A DNA stretch of 38,433 nucleotides from Paracoccaceae bacterium. Lineage in GTDB: Bacteria > Pseudomonadota > Alphaproteobacteria > Rhodobacterales > Rhodobacteraceae. This document shows, piece by piece, positions 1 to 9,705 of this stretch (position 1 is the first letter of the stretch; each line of letters begins with the position of its first letter). The stretch lies in NCBI GenBank assembly GCA_029247845.1, contig JAQWKM010000178.1, positions 1 through 38,433 of the forward strand, in the 5' to 3' direction. A program made the translations under genes and the position numbers. The notes beneath the pieces are model-generated. The model searched no databases. It was not told the origin of the DNA and saw nothing but the letters and a program-made list of their open reading frames with translations.

Positions 1-105
1 TTTGCCTATCTGGCCATGCGAGTCGCGCGCGGGCTTGCCACATCTGGCCCGAACACAACAGGGGTCGCTATGTTGACTGGCGGTGGTATTTTATCCTCTG
101 GGTGA
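1..105 (+). CDS. anmK: 3' end of anhydro-N-acetylmuramic acid kinase (truncated by window edge)
   Basis: Frame 1 reads [34 protein letters not shown], resembling the AnmK C-terminus (AFAxLAVRxxRGLPTSxPGTTGVxxxxGGG). Not in the ORF track because it is open at the left edge. Confidence 0.75.
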   Translation, partial: FAYLAMRVARGLATSGPNTTGVAMLTGGGILSSG

Positions 106-387
106 GACGGTATTGCGCCGAACTATCCTACTACCGAATTAGCATTTTTTTGGTACCTTAGGCTAAACATGACCCCACTGATCAGTCATACGGCGATCCA
201 ATCACGCCATTCCCGCAAGCGATAAACATAAGGCCTAATATCGATGAGACCCTTTTAAAGGCGACAATCCCCTCAATAACAATAAAAAAAACTTTTGCAA
301 TCGTAGCGTCTACACCTGTCCTTTCATCAAAATCGGTGATTGTATCGTTGATCATGAGGGTTTGCTGGCTTTGGCAGAAATATCCCT

Positions 388-1047
388 TTAGGTGGAACAG
401 GATGCCCCGCCCAAGACGCAAAATTTGGCGTAATGTGGATGATTGAGAAAGACAGGTTTGGACGCTTCTCTCAGCGTTTCACCAAGTTCAATTAAGGTTC
501 ATAGGGTGACAAAGTGCAGGCGATCACCCGTGGTGTTGTATCGCCTTTGCGTTCGACGATTATCCGCGATGAACTGCAAATCATCGCATCTGGAGTTTTG
601 TTCAAAATATTCCAACATGCCGTACTGATCTGTGGTACATCCGCCATTTCGACCATTTCTGTAAAGAGCACTGTTTTGACGGATTGGACGCATTGCATTT
701 GTCAGGATCAACACTTGATAGCCTTCTTTGAGACACTTATGGATCATCGAGATCATTTCTGGATTCACGAAAGGCTCACCGCCAGTAAAACTGATTTATT
801 TGGTAGTATGTCCATCACTACTTAATTCGCGCAGAAAACTATTTAAATCGTTTTGGCCATGGCACACGCGGCTATCGTTTCGCGGCGAGCTTTTGATATA
901 GCAATTTTGACATGCGATGTTGCATAGCGTTCCTGTATTGAACCAAAGCGTTTCTAGGTCTTCGAAATTGACATAGGCCCTATGCGATCCGTCCAATGTT
1001 GTTTCGCTTTGGTTGAACTTACCATTTGCGATTTAATTTTGCTCCAT
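388..1047 (-). pseudogene. Decayed radical SAM protein
   Basis: LWFNTGTLCNIACQNCYIKSSPRND (CxxxCxxC), then an in-frame TAA (796-798), then ISFTGGEPFVNPEMISMIHKCLKEGYQVLILTNAMRP in the same frame. A second frame carries LFTEMVEMADVPQISTACWNILNKTPDAMICSSSRIIVERKGDTTPRVIACTLSPYEP, and a third carries ELGETLREASKPVFLNHPHYAKFCVLGGASCST*. One family is split over three frames, with apparent internal sequence loss near 665-690. Confidence 0.85.
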
Positions 1048-1260
1048 AATTATACCTCTTAAATCCAGACAATATAATGTATTTTATTGATACAGAAAGA
1101 TGTTTTATGCAAATGAAACAATAGTTACTCAAAATTTCTTATGTACATATAGATTAAATTTCGCTAACACCCAGAGTGACTGATAGCGCCAACAAAATAC
1201 TGGGTATGATGGCCGTTTTTCTTCGGTTAATGTTTCTCCAATTCAGAGGATGATAAGACT

Positions 1261-2706
1261 ATGGTGTCACGAGTTATTCCAGTTGATCCGTTTGATCTGG
1301 TCATTTTTGGTGGTACTGGTGACCTTGCCAAACGCAAAATTCTACCGGGGCTTTTTCGCCGGTTTGTCTCGGGGCAGATGCCTTCTGAAGCCCTCATTAT
1401 GGGTGCTGCACGAGCAAAGATGAACGATACGGAATATCGGGATCTCGTAAAGATCGCGATCTTGGAATTTGGCAGTGCTTCTCTGGATGAAAAATTGTTG
1501 GTCGACTTTCTTGATAAAGTGACCTATTTGAGGATTGATGCAACTGGTGAAGCGGGATGGTTAGAGCTTTCTCAAAGCATGCGCAACGGACCCGTGCGTG
1601 CGTTTTATTTCTCCGTGGCGCCATCGCTTTTTGGCGCGTTGGCAGAGCGTTTAAAAAAACACAAAATCGCCTTGTCCGATAGCAGAATTGTGGTTGAGAA
1701 ACCTTTTGGCCGGGATTTGGAAAGCGCAAAGATTTTAAATGCGACTTTGGCCGCGCATTTTTCAGAAGATCAGATTTATCGGATTGATCATTATCTAGGC
1801 AAAGAGACTGTGCAGAATTTGATGGCCGTCAGATTTGGCAACCTGCTTTTTGAGCCGCTTTGGAATTCCCAATATATTGACCATATTCAAATCACTGTGG
1901 CTGAAAAAGTTGATGTTGAGGGCCGTGGGGAATACTATAATACATCTGGTGCAATGCGGGACATGGTTCAAAACCACCTCATGCAGCTATTATGTCTGAT
2001 CGCAATGGAGCCGCCGGCCCAATTTAACCCCGATGCGGTTCGTGATGAAAAACTGAAAGTGATACGTGCTTTGGATAAGGTTCCCCCACATCATATCGTG
2101 CGGGGTCAATACGAGGCTTCTTCGGATAGCTTTGGGTATCGAGAACATGCCAACGATGCCAAGTCCAGAACTGAAAGCTATGTTGCGATCAAGGCCCATG
2201 TAAGCAATTGGCGGTGGGCAGGGACACCATTTTATATGCGGACGGGAAAACGGCTGCGGTCGCGTTGTTCCGAGATTGCTGTTGTCTTCAAACAGCCGCC
2301 ACATTCGATTTTTGGCAGCGAGGCAGGTACGCATCGAAATGCTCTTGTTATCAGATTGCAGCCTGATGAGGGCATAACGATGGATATGACCATCAAAGAG
2401 CCCGGCCCCGGTGGTATGCGGTTGATTACAGTGCCGCTGGATATGACCTTTTCAGAGGCTCTTGGACCGGCAGCGGAAGAAGTGCCAGACGCCTATGAAC
2501 GCTTGATTATGGATGTTATTCGGGGCAATCAGACATTGTTCATGCGCGGTGACGAAGTTGAGGCAGCGTGGGAATGGACCGATCCTATTATCAAAGGATG
2601 GAAGGAGCGAAACGACGTTCCCAAACCGTACGATGCAGGAAGTTCAGGACCCGATGACGCATTGATGCTCTTGCATCGTGAAGATCGAAAATGGAGACCC
2701 ATATAA
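1261..2706 (+). CDS. zwf: Glucose-6-phosphate 1-dehydrogenase
   Basis: 481 aa ORF with FGGTGDLAKRKILPGLF and RIDHYLGKETVQNLMAVRFGN active-site motif. Confidence 0.97.
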   Translation: MVSRVIPVDPFDLVIFGGTGDLAKRKILPGLFRRFVSGQMPSEALIMGAARAKMNDTEYRDLVKIAILEFGSASLDEKLLVDFLDKVTYLRIDATGEAGWLELSQSMRNGPVRAFYFSVAPSLFGALAERLKKHKIALSDSRIVVEKPFGRDLESAKILNATLAAHFSEDQIYRIDHYLGKETVQNLMAVRFGNLLFEPLWNSQYIDHIQITVAEKVDVEGRGEYYNTSGAMRDMVQNHLMQLLCLIAMEPPAQFNPDAVRDEKLKVIRALDKVPPHHIVRGQYEASSDSFGYREHANDAKSRTESYVAIKAHVSNWRWAGTPFYMRTGKRLRSRCSEIAVVFKQPPHSIFGSEAGTHRNALVIRLQPDEGITMDMTIKEPGPGGMRLITVPLDMTFSEALGPAAEEVPDAYERLIMDVIRGNQTLFMRGDEVEAAWEWTDPIIKGWKERNDVPKPYDAGSSGPDDALMLLHREDRKWRPI

Positions 2707-3377
2707 TGGAGTTTATCGAATACCCTGATCGTGATTTTCTGGTGATGAGCTTGGCAAACAATTTGGTGGGCGATTTAAGAAATGCTTTGAGCAACCAGGA
2801 GCGTGTTAGCTTTGTTGTGCCGGGTGGTACGACACCTGGGCCCGTGTTTGACGCTCTATGCGCTGCTGATATTGATTGGGATCGCGTTGATCTTATGTTA
2901 AGTGATGAGCGGTGGGTGCCCACTTCCAACGACCGTTCAAACACGCGATTGCTCGAACAGCGTATGTTGGTGGATCACGCGGCAAAAGCGCACCTTGTAC
3001 CGTTGTATTTGCCATTTAAAACCCCAGAAGAGGCCATGGAGACGCTGACGCAAGGGTCCATTTGCGTGTTTCCCATATCTGTACTTCTGCTAGGCATGGG
3101 CGCTGATATGCATACAGCCTCTTTGTTTCCTGGGGCTGACCAACTTGATTTAGCCCTCAGTAATGAGGCACCGGTTCTTGTCGCTATGCGTGCGCCGTGT
3201 GCAAGTGAACCGCGCATAACCTTGTCTGCGCCATTCCTGAATGGTGCCAGGAGAAAACATCTAATCATTTTTGGTGAGGAAAAAAAAGTGGCTTTTGAGA
3301 AAGCCCAAACCCTATCTACAAAAGAAGCTCCCGTCACAGCGGTTTTGGACGCATTAAAAGTGCATTGGGCGGCGTGA
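2706..3377 (+). CDS. pgl: 6-phosphogluconolactonase
   Basis: VVPGGTTPGPVFDAL, DLMLSDERWVP, LLLGMGADMHTASLFPG; ATG overlaps the zwf stop (TAATG). Confidence 0.95.
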   Translation: MEFIEYPDRDFLVMSLANNLVGDLRNALSNQERVSFVVPGGTTPGPVFDALCAADIDWDRVDLMLSDERWVPTSNDRSNTRLLEQRMLVDHAAKAHLVPLYLPFKTPEEAMETLTQGSICVFPISVLLLGMGADMHTASLFPGADQLDLALSNEAPVLVAMRAPCASEPRITLSAPFLNGARRKHLIIFGEEKKVAFEKAQTLSTKEAPVTAVLDALKVHWAA

Positions 3378-3407
3378 TAATTAGAAAATTATTGGACACA
3401 TTATACT

Positions 3408-5006
3408 ATGTTTGAGGCATTAAAATCGCAATTTAAAAAGATTGACGGGCGCAAGATTACCTCGCTTTTTGCGGATGAAAATAGGGCTACAGAATTTTCA
3501 TTAAGAAGTGGTGATATCCTCTTTGATTATTCGAAAACGAATATCGACGCTAAAACGCGCTCGACTTTGTTGGATCTGCTTGAAGCCAGTAGCTTCTATC
3601 AAAAGCGCACAGATATGTTTTCTGGAGCCAAGATAAACCAAACCGAAAATCGGGCCGTACTACATACAGCTTTGCGCAATTTAGATGGCCATTTAATCCA
3701 TGTGGATGGTCACGACATTATGCCTGAAATTCTCGCCACTCTTGGGGCGATGCAGACCTTCTCTGAAGCAGTGCGTACTGGTGCATATACGGGGCAGGGT
3801 GGAGCCATTACGGATGTGGTCAATATTGGTATTGGTGGTTCTGATTTAGGACCAGCGATGGCGGCACTAGCCTTATCGCCCTATCACGACGGACCGGCCT
3901 GTCACTTTGTGTCCAATATAGATGGGGCGCATATAGCGGATACACTGCGCGCCTTTAATCCCGAAAAAACGCTGGTCATTGTTGCCTCTAAAACCTTTAC
4001 AACGATTGAGACAATGACGAATGCCAAAACCGCGTTTGACTGGATGGCAAAAACGGTCCAAGACCCAGCGTCGCAATTTGTTGCACTGTCCACTGCTGCT
4101 GACAAAACTGCCGCCTTTGGTATTTCGGCTGAGCGCATTTTTGGCTTTGCCGACTGGGTCGGAGGGCGTTACTCGCTTTGGGGACCAATCGGACTAAGCT
4201 TGATGATTGCCATCGGCCCGAACAATTTTAAGGCTTTTCTGCGTGGTGCGCAGTCAATGGACCAGCATTTTTTGACGGCTAACCCTCAAGACAATATGCC
4301 GGTTATGCTGGCTCTTGTGGGGGTTTGGCACAATCAAATCTGCGGCTACCACACGCGTGCCGTCTTGCCATATGATCAACGTCTGGCTCATCTTCCCGCC
4401 TATCTTCAGCAACTTGAAATGGAGAGCAATGGCAAACGCGTCAACATGGAGGGGGAAGATGTCAGTTATGGCTCTGGCCCTGTGGTCTGGGGAGAACCGG
4501 GTACAAATGGTCAGCATGCGTTTTACCAACTGATCCATCAGGGAACTCAAATTGTTCCTTGTGAATTTCTGGTGGCGGCCAAAGGTCATGAGCCCAATTT
4601 GGGGCATCACCACACGTTGCTTCTAGCCAATTGCTTGGCCCAGTCTCAAGCTCTGATGCTTGGTCGTTCGCTTTCGGTGGCGCGCGCGATTGTCGCTGCA
4701 AAAGGAATATCTGGCCCCAAGTTGGACCAGCAGGCCAATCACCATGTTTTTGAGGGCAACAGGCCGTCGACAACGTTGATTTATCCAAAGCTCACACCTG
4801 GGATGCTGGGCAACATAATTGCGCTTTACGAACATCGGGTATTTGTTGAAGGCATCGTTTTGAACATAAACAGTTTTGATCAATGGGGGGTCGAACTGGG
4901 AAAAGAGCTTGCCAGCGCGCTTGAGCCTGTCTTAAAATCTGGTGAAGCCTCGCAAGATCAAGATCCTTCAACACGCAATCTTGTGAAGTTCATCCGCGCA
5001 CAGTAG
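3408..5006 (+). CDS. pgi: Glucose-6-phosphate isomerase
   Basis: VVNIGIGGSDLGPAMA, VGGRYSLWGPIGLSLMIAIG, GTNGQHAFYQLIHQGT, FDQWGVELGKELA. Confidence 0.97.
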   Translation: MFEALKSQFKKIDGRKITSLFADENRATEFSLRSGDILFDYSKTNIDAKTRSTLLDLLEASSFYQKRTDMFSGAKINQTENRAVLHTALRNLDGHLIHVDGHDIMPEILATLGAMQTFSEAVRTGAYTGQGGAITDVVNIGIGGSDLGPAMAALALSPYHDGPACHFVSNIDGAHIADTLRAFNPEKTLVIVASKTFTTIETMTNAKTAFDWMAKTVQDPASQFVALSTAADKTAAFGISAERIFGFADWVGGRYSLWGPIGLSLMIAIGPNNFKAFLRGAQSMDQHFLTANPQDNMPVMLALVGVWHNQICGYHTRAVLPYDQRLAHLPAYLQQLEMESNGKRVNMEGEDVSYGSGPVVWGEPGTNGQHAFYQLIHQGTQIVPCEFLVAAKGHEPNLGHHHTLLLANCLAQSQALMLGRSLSVARAIVAAKGISGPKLDQQANHHVFEGNRPSTTLIYPKLTPGMLGNIIALYEHRVFVEGIVLNINSFDQWGVELGKELASALEPVLKSGEASQDQDPSTRNLVKFIRAQ

Positions 5007-5036
5007 GTTTTACAGCGCAAAACGCACTTGAAAAGA

Positions 5037-5729
5037 TTATTTGCCTTGCCACTTTTGTTCGCGTTTCTGGATCGTTTTAATCCGATCCTCTGTTGCAGGA
5101 TGGCTTAAAAGCCATGCCGGCATACGCCCTGTCTGGCCCGTCAGAGCCTCAAGTTTTTCAAACAACGTGATTTGTGGCTTGGTGCCAATGCCACTTTTTA
5201 TTAATAGCGCAGATGCATATTCATCAGCTTCGTATTCATCCGAGCGCGACAGTTTTGCCATCAGGAGATTTGCAAAAATATTGGCCACCCAGTTTCCGAT
5301 ACCGGGCAGAAAACGACCCAAGATCATCCCCATCGCCGCGCGGATCGCATTTTGGCTGGAAAAATCAATCATCCTGCGGCGAGAATGCCCTAAAGCGATA
5401 TGACCCAATTCATGGGCTATAACGGCTGCAATTTCTTTTGCGTTCACGTCTCTGGACTTATATTTCTCATAAAATCCCCGTGTTATAAAAATCCGTCCAT
5501 CCGGCGAGGCAAGCCCGTTTATGGGATCAACTTCGTACAAGTGGACTTTGACCCGATCAACCTCGAGCGCTTTGGCCATTTCATTTAAAACCGGCTGCAG
5601 ACTGGGATCTAGCAATTCGGCAGATTGATCATCAAGCGTTTTGCGCAAACGCATGGTTGAGAACCAGTACATACCAAGACCGTAAAGTAAAGCCAATAGG
5701 ATTGGAGAAAATCGCAACATATGGACCAT
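5037..5729 (-). CDS. M48-family zinc metallopeptidase
   Basis: HELGHIALGH (HExxH) plus EYEADEYASALL; N-terminal hydrophobic segment. Confidence 0.9.
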   Translation of the reverse strand: MVHMLRFSPILLALLYGLGMYWFSTMRLRKTLDDQSAELLDPSLQPVLNEMAKALEVDRVKVHLYEVDPINGLASPDGRIFITRGFYEKYKSRDVNAKEIAAVIAHELGHIALGHSRRRMIDFSSQNAIRAAMGMILGRFLPGIGNWVANIFANLLMAKLSRSDEYEADEYASALLIKSGIGTKPQITLFEKLEALTGQTGRMPAWLLSHPATEDRIKTIQKREQKWQGK

Positions 5730-5764
5730 ATGGGGTTTAGAGTGAGCGAAGGCAAGCCTGCAAA

Positions 5765-6949
5765 CTAACGAGCCAGTTCTTTCATACCTTGTTCAAGGCC
5801 CGAAAGTGTCATGGGAACCATCCGATGATCAAAGATTTCACGGATCATATCTATTGATTGGGTATAGTTCCAATGGCGTTCGGGAATAGGGTTTATCCAT
5901 AAATGAGAGGGCCATTGTGCTTTGGCACGTTCAAGCCATACTTGCCCAGATTCTGGATTCCAATGTTCGTTTGCACCGCCCGGATAGGCTATTTCATAGG
6001 GCGACATACTGGCATCCCCGACAAAAATACATTTGTAGTCGGATCCGTATGTGCGCAGGATTTCGTGCGTAGGTGTTTGATCATTCCAGCGACGCGCGTT
6101 GTCGCGCCATACCCCTTCGTACAGGCAGTTGTGAAAATAGAAATACTCAAGATGTTTGAATTCTGTGCGCGCTGCTGAAAATAGTTCTTGGACAATTTTT
6201 ACATAAGGGTCCATCGACCCACCAACATCAAGAAAGATAAGCACTTTTACCGCGTTGCGACGTTCTGGACGGGTTTTGACATCAAGATAGCCGTTTTCAG
6301 CCGTCGATCGGATTGTACCCGATATATCAAGTTCGTCATCCGCTCCGTCGCGGGCCCACCTGCGCAGACGTTTGAGCGCAACTTTTATATTGCGTGTGCC
6401 AAGTTCAACTTGATCATCAAGGTTTTTAAATTCGCGTTTGTCCCAGACTTTGACTGCTCGTTGATGCCGGCTTTCGCCCTGACCAATACGCACGCCTTCG
6501 GGATTATAGCCATATGCACCGAATGGGGAGGTTCCAGCCGTACCGATCCATTTGCTACCGCCTTGGTGACGCTTTTCTTGTTCTTTGAGGCGTTCTTTGA
6601 GCGTTTCCATCAGTTTATCAAAACCACCAAGCGCATCAATCTCGGCCTTTTCTTCATCACTGAGGTACTTTTCTGCCATTTTAGTGAGCCAATCGGCAGG
6701 AATATCGACAGCGTTCAAAACCTGCTCGTCAGAAATCTCTTCAAGGCCTTTGAAGGTTGCCGCAAAAGCACGGTCAAATTTATCAAGGTTTCGCTCGTCT
6801 TTGACCATTGTGGTTCGGGCCAGAAAATAAAAAGCCTCTACGTCATAAGTTGTCAGTCCAGCAGTCATGCCTTCTAAAAAGCTTAAGAATTCCCACAATG
6901 AAACAGGAATTCCAACATGTCTTAGATTGTCAAAGAAAGGCAGAAACAT
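5765..6949 (-). CDS. VWA domain, CoxE-like protein
   Basis: LIFLDVGGSMDPYVK (MIDAS-like), YFYFHNCLYEGVW, FVGDASMSPYEI; 394 aa intact ORF. Confidence 0.88.
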   Translation of the reverse strand: MFLPFFDNLRHVGIPVSLWEFLSFLEGMTAGLTTYDVEAFYFLARTTMVKDERNLDKFDRAFAATFKGLEEISDEQVLNAVDIPADWLTKMAEKYLSDEEKAEIDALGGFDKLMETLKERLKEQEKRHQGGSKWIGTAGTSPFGAYGYNPEGVRIGQGESRHQRAVKVWDKREFKNLDDQVELGTRNIKVALKRLRRWARDGADDELDISGTIRSTAENGYLDVKTRPERRNAVKVLIFLDVGGSMDPYVKIVQELFSAARTEFKHLEYFYFHNCLYEGVWRDNARRWNDQTPTHEILRTYGSDYKCIFVGDASMSPYEIAYPGGANEHWNPESGQVWLERAKAQWPSHLWINPIPERHWNYTQSIDMIREIFDHRMVPMTLSGLEQGMKELAR

Positions 6950-6952
6950 GGA

Positions 6953-7117
6953 TCAGATTACCGTCCGATCTGCAATAATTGTGAGAACCAATCCGATCAG
7001 GGCAAACAAAATACCGTAGGCTGCAGAATACTGAGCAATATCAGCGGTCCGCCCATTTCTTTTCTTTGCGGCTCGTGCCCCGATTAAGGCACCAATAAAA
7101 CCGCATATTAAATACAT
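6953..7117 (-). CDS. Small membrane protein (54 aa), unknown function
   Basis: Reverse complement reads MYLICGFIGALIGARAAKKRNGRTADIAQYSAAYGILFALIGLVLTIIADRTVI*. Two hydrophobic segments around a basic loop; stop lies 3 nt upstream of the VWA start. Below the length cut-off of the ORF track. Confidence 0.7.
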   Translation of the reverse strand: MYLICGFIGALIGARAAKKRNGRTADIAQYSAAYGILFALIGLVLTIIADRTVI

Positions 7118-7148
7118 AGTTTGCTCTTTTTTGTTATTTCATTAAAGT

Positions 7149-7629
7149 TTAGTTGCTGATTTCATGCAATTTGCGTTTAATCGCCACTTTCATGCCCAAC
7201 TCGTAACGTGCAAACTTAGCCATGTCCAGACGGACCCCACTCAATTTAGATGCCTTGCCCGAAATTTCAAGCGTCTACGCCCTTTGAAATATTAGTGTGG
7301 CAAATAAGGACGTATTTTCGCATTTATAAATGTCGTCAATATAAGGCAACAGCATGATCAAAGTGTTGTCTCTATGGTTTTTGTAAATATGATGATTGGC
7401 CGCCTGAAGCTCAAAGAACGCTTTGTAAAGTCGAGAATCAGCCCAGTGACTAAAAATTAATTATGTCCTTTGGAATATCGTATACGCGCGCAGTAAATCC
7501 GTTTCATGGATCATCCGTGCCAGATTATAATAGCTGATCCTAAGGCAGAGTTCTGTGCTGTTTCAACCGACTTTTTAGCAGCCTGTATTTTTCGCTATTT
7601 AGTGTCTTGAAAGCAGATATTTTGAGCAT
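7149..7629 (-). pseudogene. Decayed ORF, unknown family (downstream gene of a two-gene block)
   Basis: MLKISAFKTLNSEKYRLLKSRLKQHRTLP*, then in another frame LRISYYNLARMIHETDLLRAYTIFQRT*LIFSHWADSRLYKAFFELQAANHHIYKNHRDNTLIMLLPYIDDIYKCENTSLFATLIFQRA*TLEISGKASKLSGVRLDMAKFARYELGMKVAIKRKLHEISN*. Protein-like segments broken by stops and a frame change. Confidence 0.5.
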
Positions 7630-8275
7630 TTAGGTTTCCCATAAATAACCTCTCTGTTTGATATAGCGTGGCTCAATTGCCTCACCAAGAGGGTTCAGAT
7701 CGGAAAGAATAGTGGCCATTTTATCCACTTTGCTCTCTGACATGTCGCTGGGCAGTTCTCGAGCATTGATGATCCTGAGCGTCAGCATGTCAAGGGGTGT
7801 GGATATTGGTATCTTTAAATATCGATTTCTGTAGCCGATAAAGATCGTTCAATGGGTCAAGCTATGAGGCGAATTTCGAATGTAAACAGTCTATGAATTC
7901 TTCTGGTACGGCATCGTTGGGAATGAAAATACCTGCGTAGGTTGTGACCAACAGTATAAGGGGTTCTTCGTTTGGCGTGAAGCTATTTTAAACTTGTGGC
8001 ATTGTGAGCAATAAAGCAGGTTGCTTTGAGGATCATCGTATGATTTTCACCATATGGTATCAATGCGGTGATGATATTTATTTTTTTAGAAGCCGCCAAA
8101 AAAATCTCAAGATCCACTTTTTCTTTAAGTTGTGCAACAATCTGTCGAGTTCAAAATAAAGTGTCGGCGCCCCTTTTTCTTTCACATACTCTGGTATTGG
8201 GCCTTCAATCTGTTCGAAATACTCAAGAAAACGCCCCTTCCAGCGCAAAAGATGAAACAAGAAAATTCCGTGCAA
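7630..8275 (-). pseudogene. Decayed ORF, unknown family (upstream gene of a two-gene block)
   Basis: Consecutive protein-like segments in shifting frames: GRFLEYFEQIEGPIPEYVKEKGAPTLYFELDRLLHNLK / DLEIFLAASKKINIITALIPYGENHTMILKATCFIAHNATSLK* / SFTPNEEPLILLVTTYAGIFIPNDAVPEEFIDCLHSKFAS*LDPLNDLYRLQKSIFKDTNIHTP / LDMLTLRIINARELPSDMSESKVDKMATILSDLNPLGEAIEPRYIKQRGYLWET*. Confidence 0.55.
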
Positions 8276-8678
8276 GATCCTAGTTTGAGAATGGGATGTT
8301 TTTTAAGTTTGTCCGGGGAAACCGGTAAACTTTAAGGCCGTTTCAAAATAAGTTGCGCTTCTTGTCATTAGTTATGCGGATGAAAATTGTAAAAAAGCGC
8401 CAATTATTACGCAAAATTGAAAAATAAGCCTATTTATTGATTCCATTGTCTACAAAGTGAAATAGACATGTTCACGCGATATTGACGCTATAACGAAATG
8501 GGCTTCCAAAATCTTGGATAAGTGCATTCGTCATGAGTACGGTTTAAATCTCTATTTCAAAGCAAAGATTTATTTGAACAGTTAGACTAAAGTATGGCGA
8601 TGATGTTGCAAGATTATCAAATAATGAAAATAGTAAGGAAGAATTATGCCCGCCATGCTCTTAATTTAATTTGCGCGT

Positions 8679-9517
8679 CTAACGATTCGCTCGGGCCATG
8701 AAGGCGATACGTTCGAATAGATGAACGTCCTGTTCGTTTTTGAGTAATGCACCATGAAGTTTGGGCAGCGCATTTGGGCCATCACGCTTGATGTCTTCGG
8801 GCGTTAAATCTTCTGCCAGTAGTAATTTCAACCAGTCTAGTACTTCTGATGTAGATGGTTTTTTCTTGATGCCCGGTTGATCACGCAGCTCAAAGAATTG
8901 CGTCAATGCTGTCGTTAGAAGTGATTCTTTGATATCGGCATGATGAACTTTCACAATCATTTTAAGCGTTTCCGTATCGGGAAAGCGTATATAATGGAAA
9001 AAGCAACGCCGCAAAAATGCGTCGGGAAGTTCTTTTTCGTTGTTGGATGTTATGATGACAATGGGTCGTTGTCTTGCGACAATTGTCTCACCAGTTTCGT
9101 ATACGTAAAACTCCATCTTGTCGAGTTCTTGTAACAGATCGTTGGGGAATTCGATATCTGCTTTATCGATTTCGTCAATAAGTAGAACGACCTTTTTGTC
9201 TGAGTCAAAGGCCTGCCATAGCTTGCCTTTGCGGATATAGTTTTTCACGTCGTGGACACGCTCTTCGCCAAGCTGGCTATCACGCAGACGGCTGACTGCG
9301 TCATACTCGTATAGACCTTGCTGTGCTTTGGTTGTGGACTTTATGTTCCACTCTATCATTTCTAGCTTGAGACCTTTTGCCACCTGTTTGGCAAGTTCGG
9401 TTTTTCCAGTTCCGGGTTCGCCTTTAATCAGTAACGGGCGCTCGAGCGTTACCGCGGCATTTACTGCAACTGTGAGATCTTCTGTTGCGACATAATCTTA
9501 GTACTGCTAAATTTCAT
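8679..9517 (-). pseudogene. MoxR-family AAA ATPase with N-terminal frameshift
   Basis: ATG at 9517 gives MKFSSTK, then the frame is lost (about 9495-9499). The adjacent frame gives DYVATEDLTVAVNAAVTLERPLLIKGEPGTGKTELAKQVAKG and continues into the 8679-9383 ORF with VVLLIDEIDKADIEFPNDLLQELDKMEFYVYETGE. Confidence 0.8.
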
Positions 9518-9705
9518 GGTCTGCATCATTTCCTGTTTAAATTATATTTCTTTCGGTGCGATCCTAACGTGTTAATAAAATTGCTGCAATCTGTTGCTAT
9601 TGCCTAGTGACAATGACGTTGTGTTGCGATAACTGCAGATCACAATAGAATTGGAATGTGGAAGGACTGTGCGTGTCAGATTCTGACCTGCAAGAAGGAG
9701 CAAAA

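Noticed and set aside
182-421. 79 aa minus-strand ORF near the left edge
   Set aside because: No recognisable motif; it overlaps the 3' end of the radical SAM pseudogene in a different frame and looks like chance.
6188-6877. 229 aa plus-strand ORF inside the VWA gene
   Set aside because: Antisense to a clearly coding gene; composition looks like a shadow ORF.
5765-6949. VWA MIDAS motif reads DVGGS rather than DxSxS, possibly a degenerate metal site
   Set aside because: From memory, DxGGSMD is normal for CoxE-like VWA proteins of this group, so it is not strain-specific damage.
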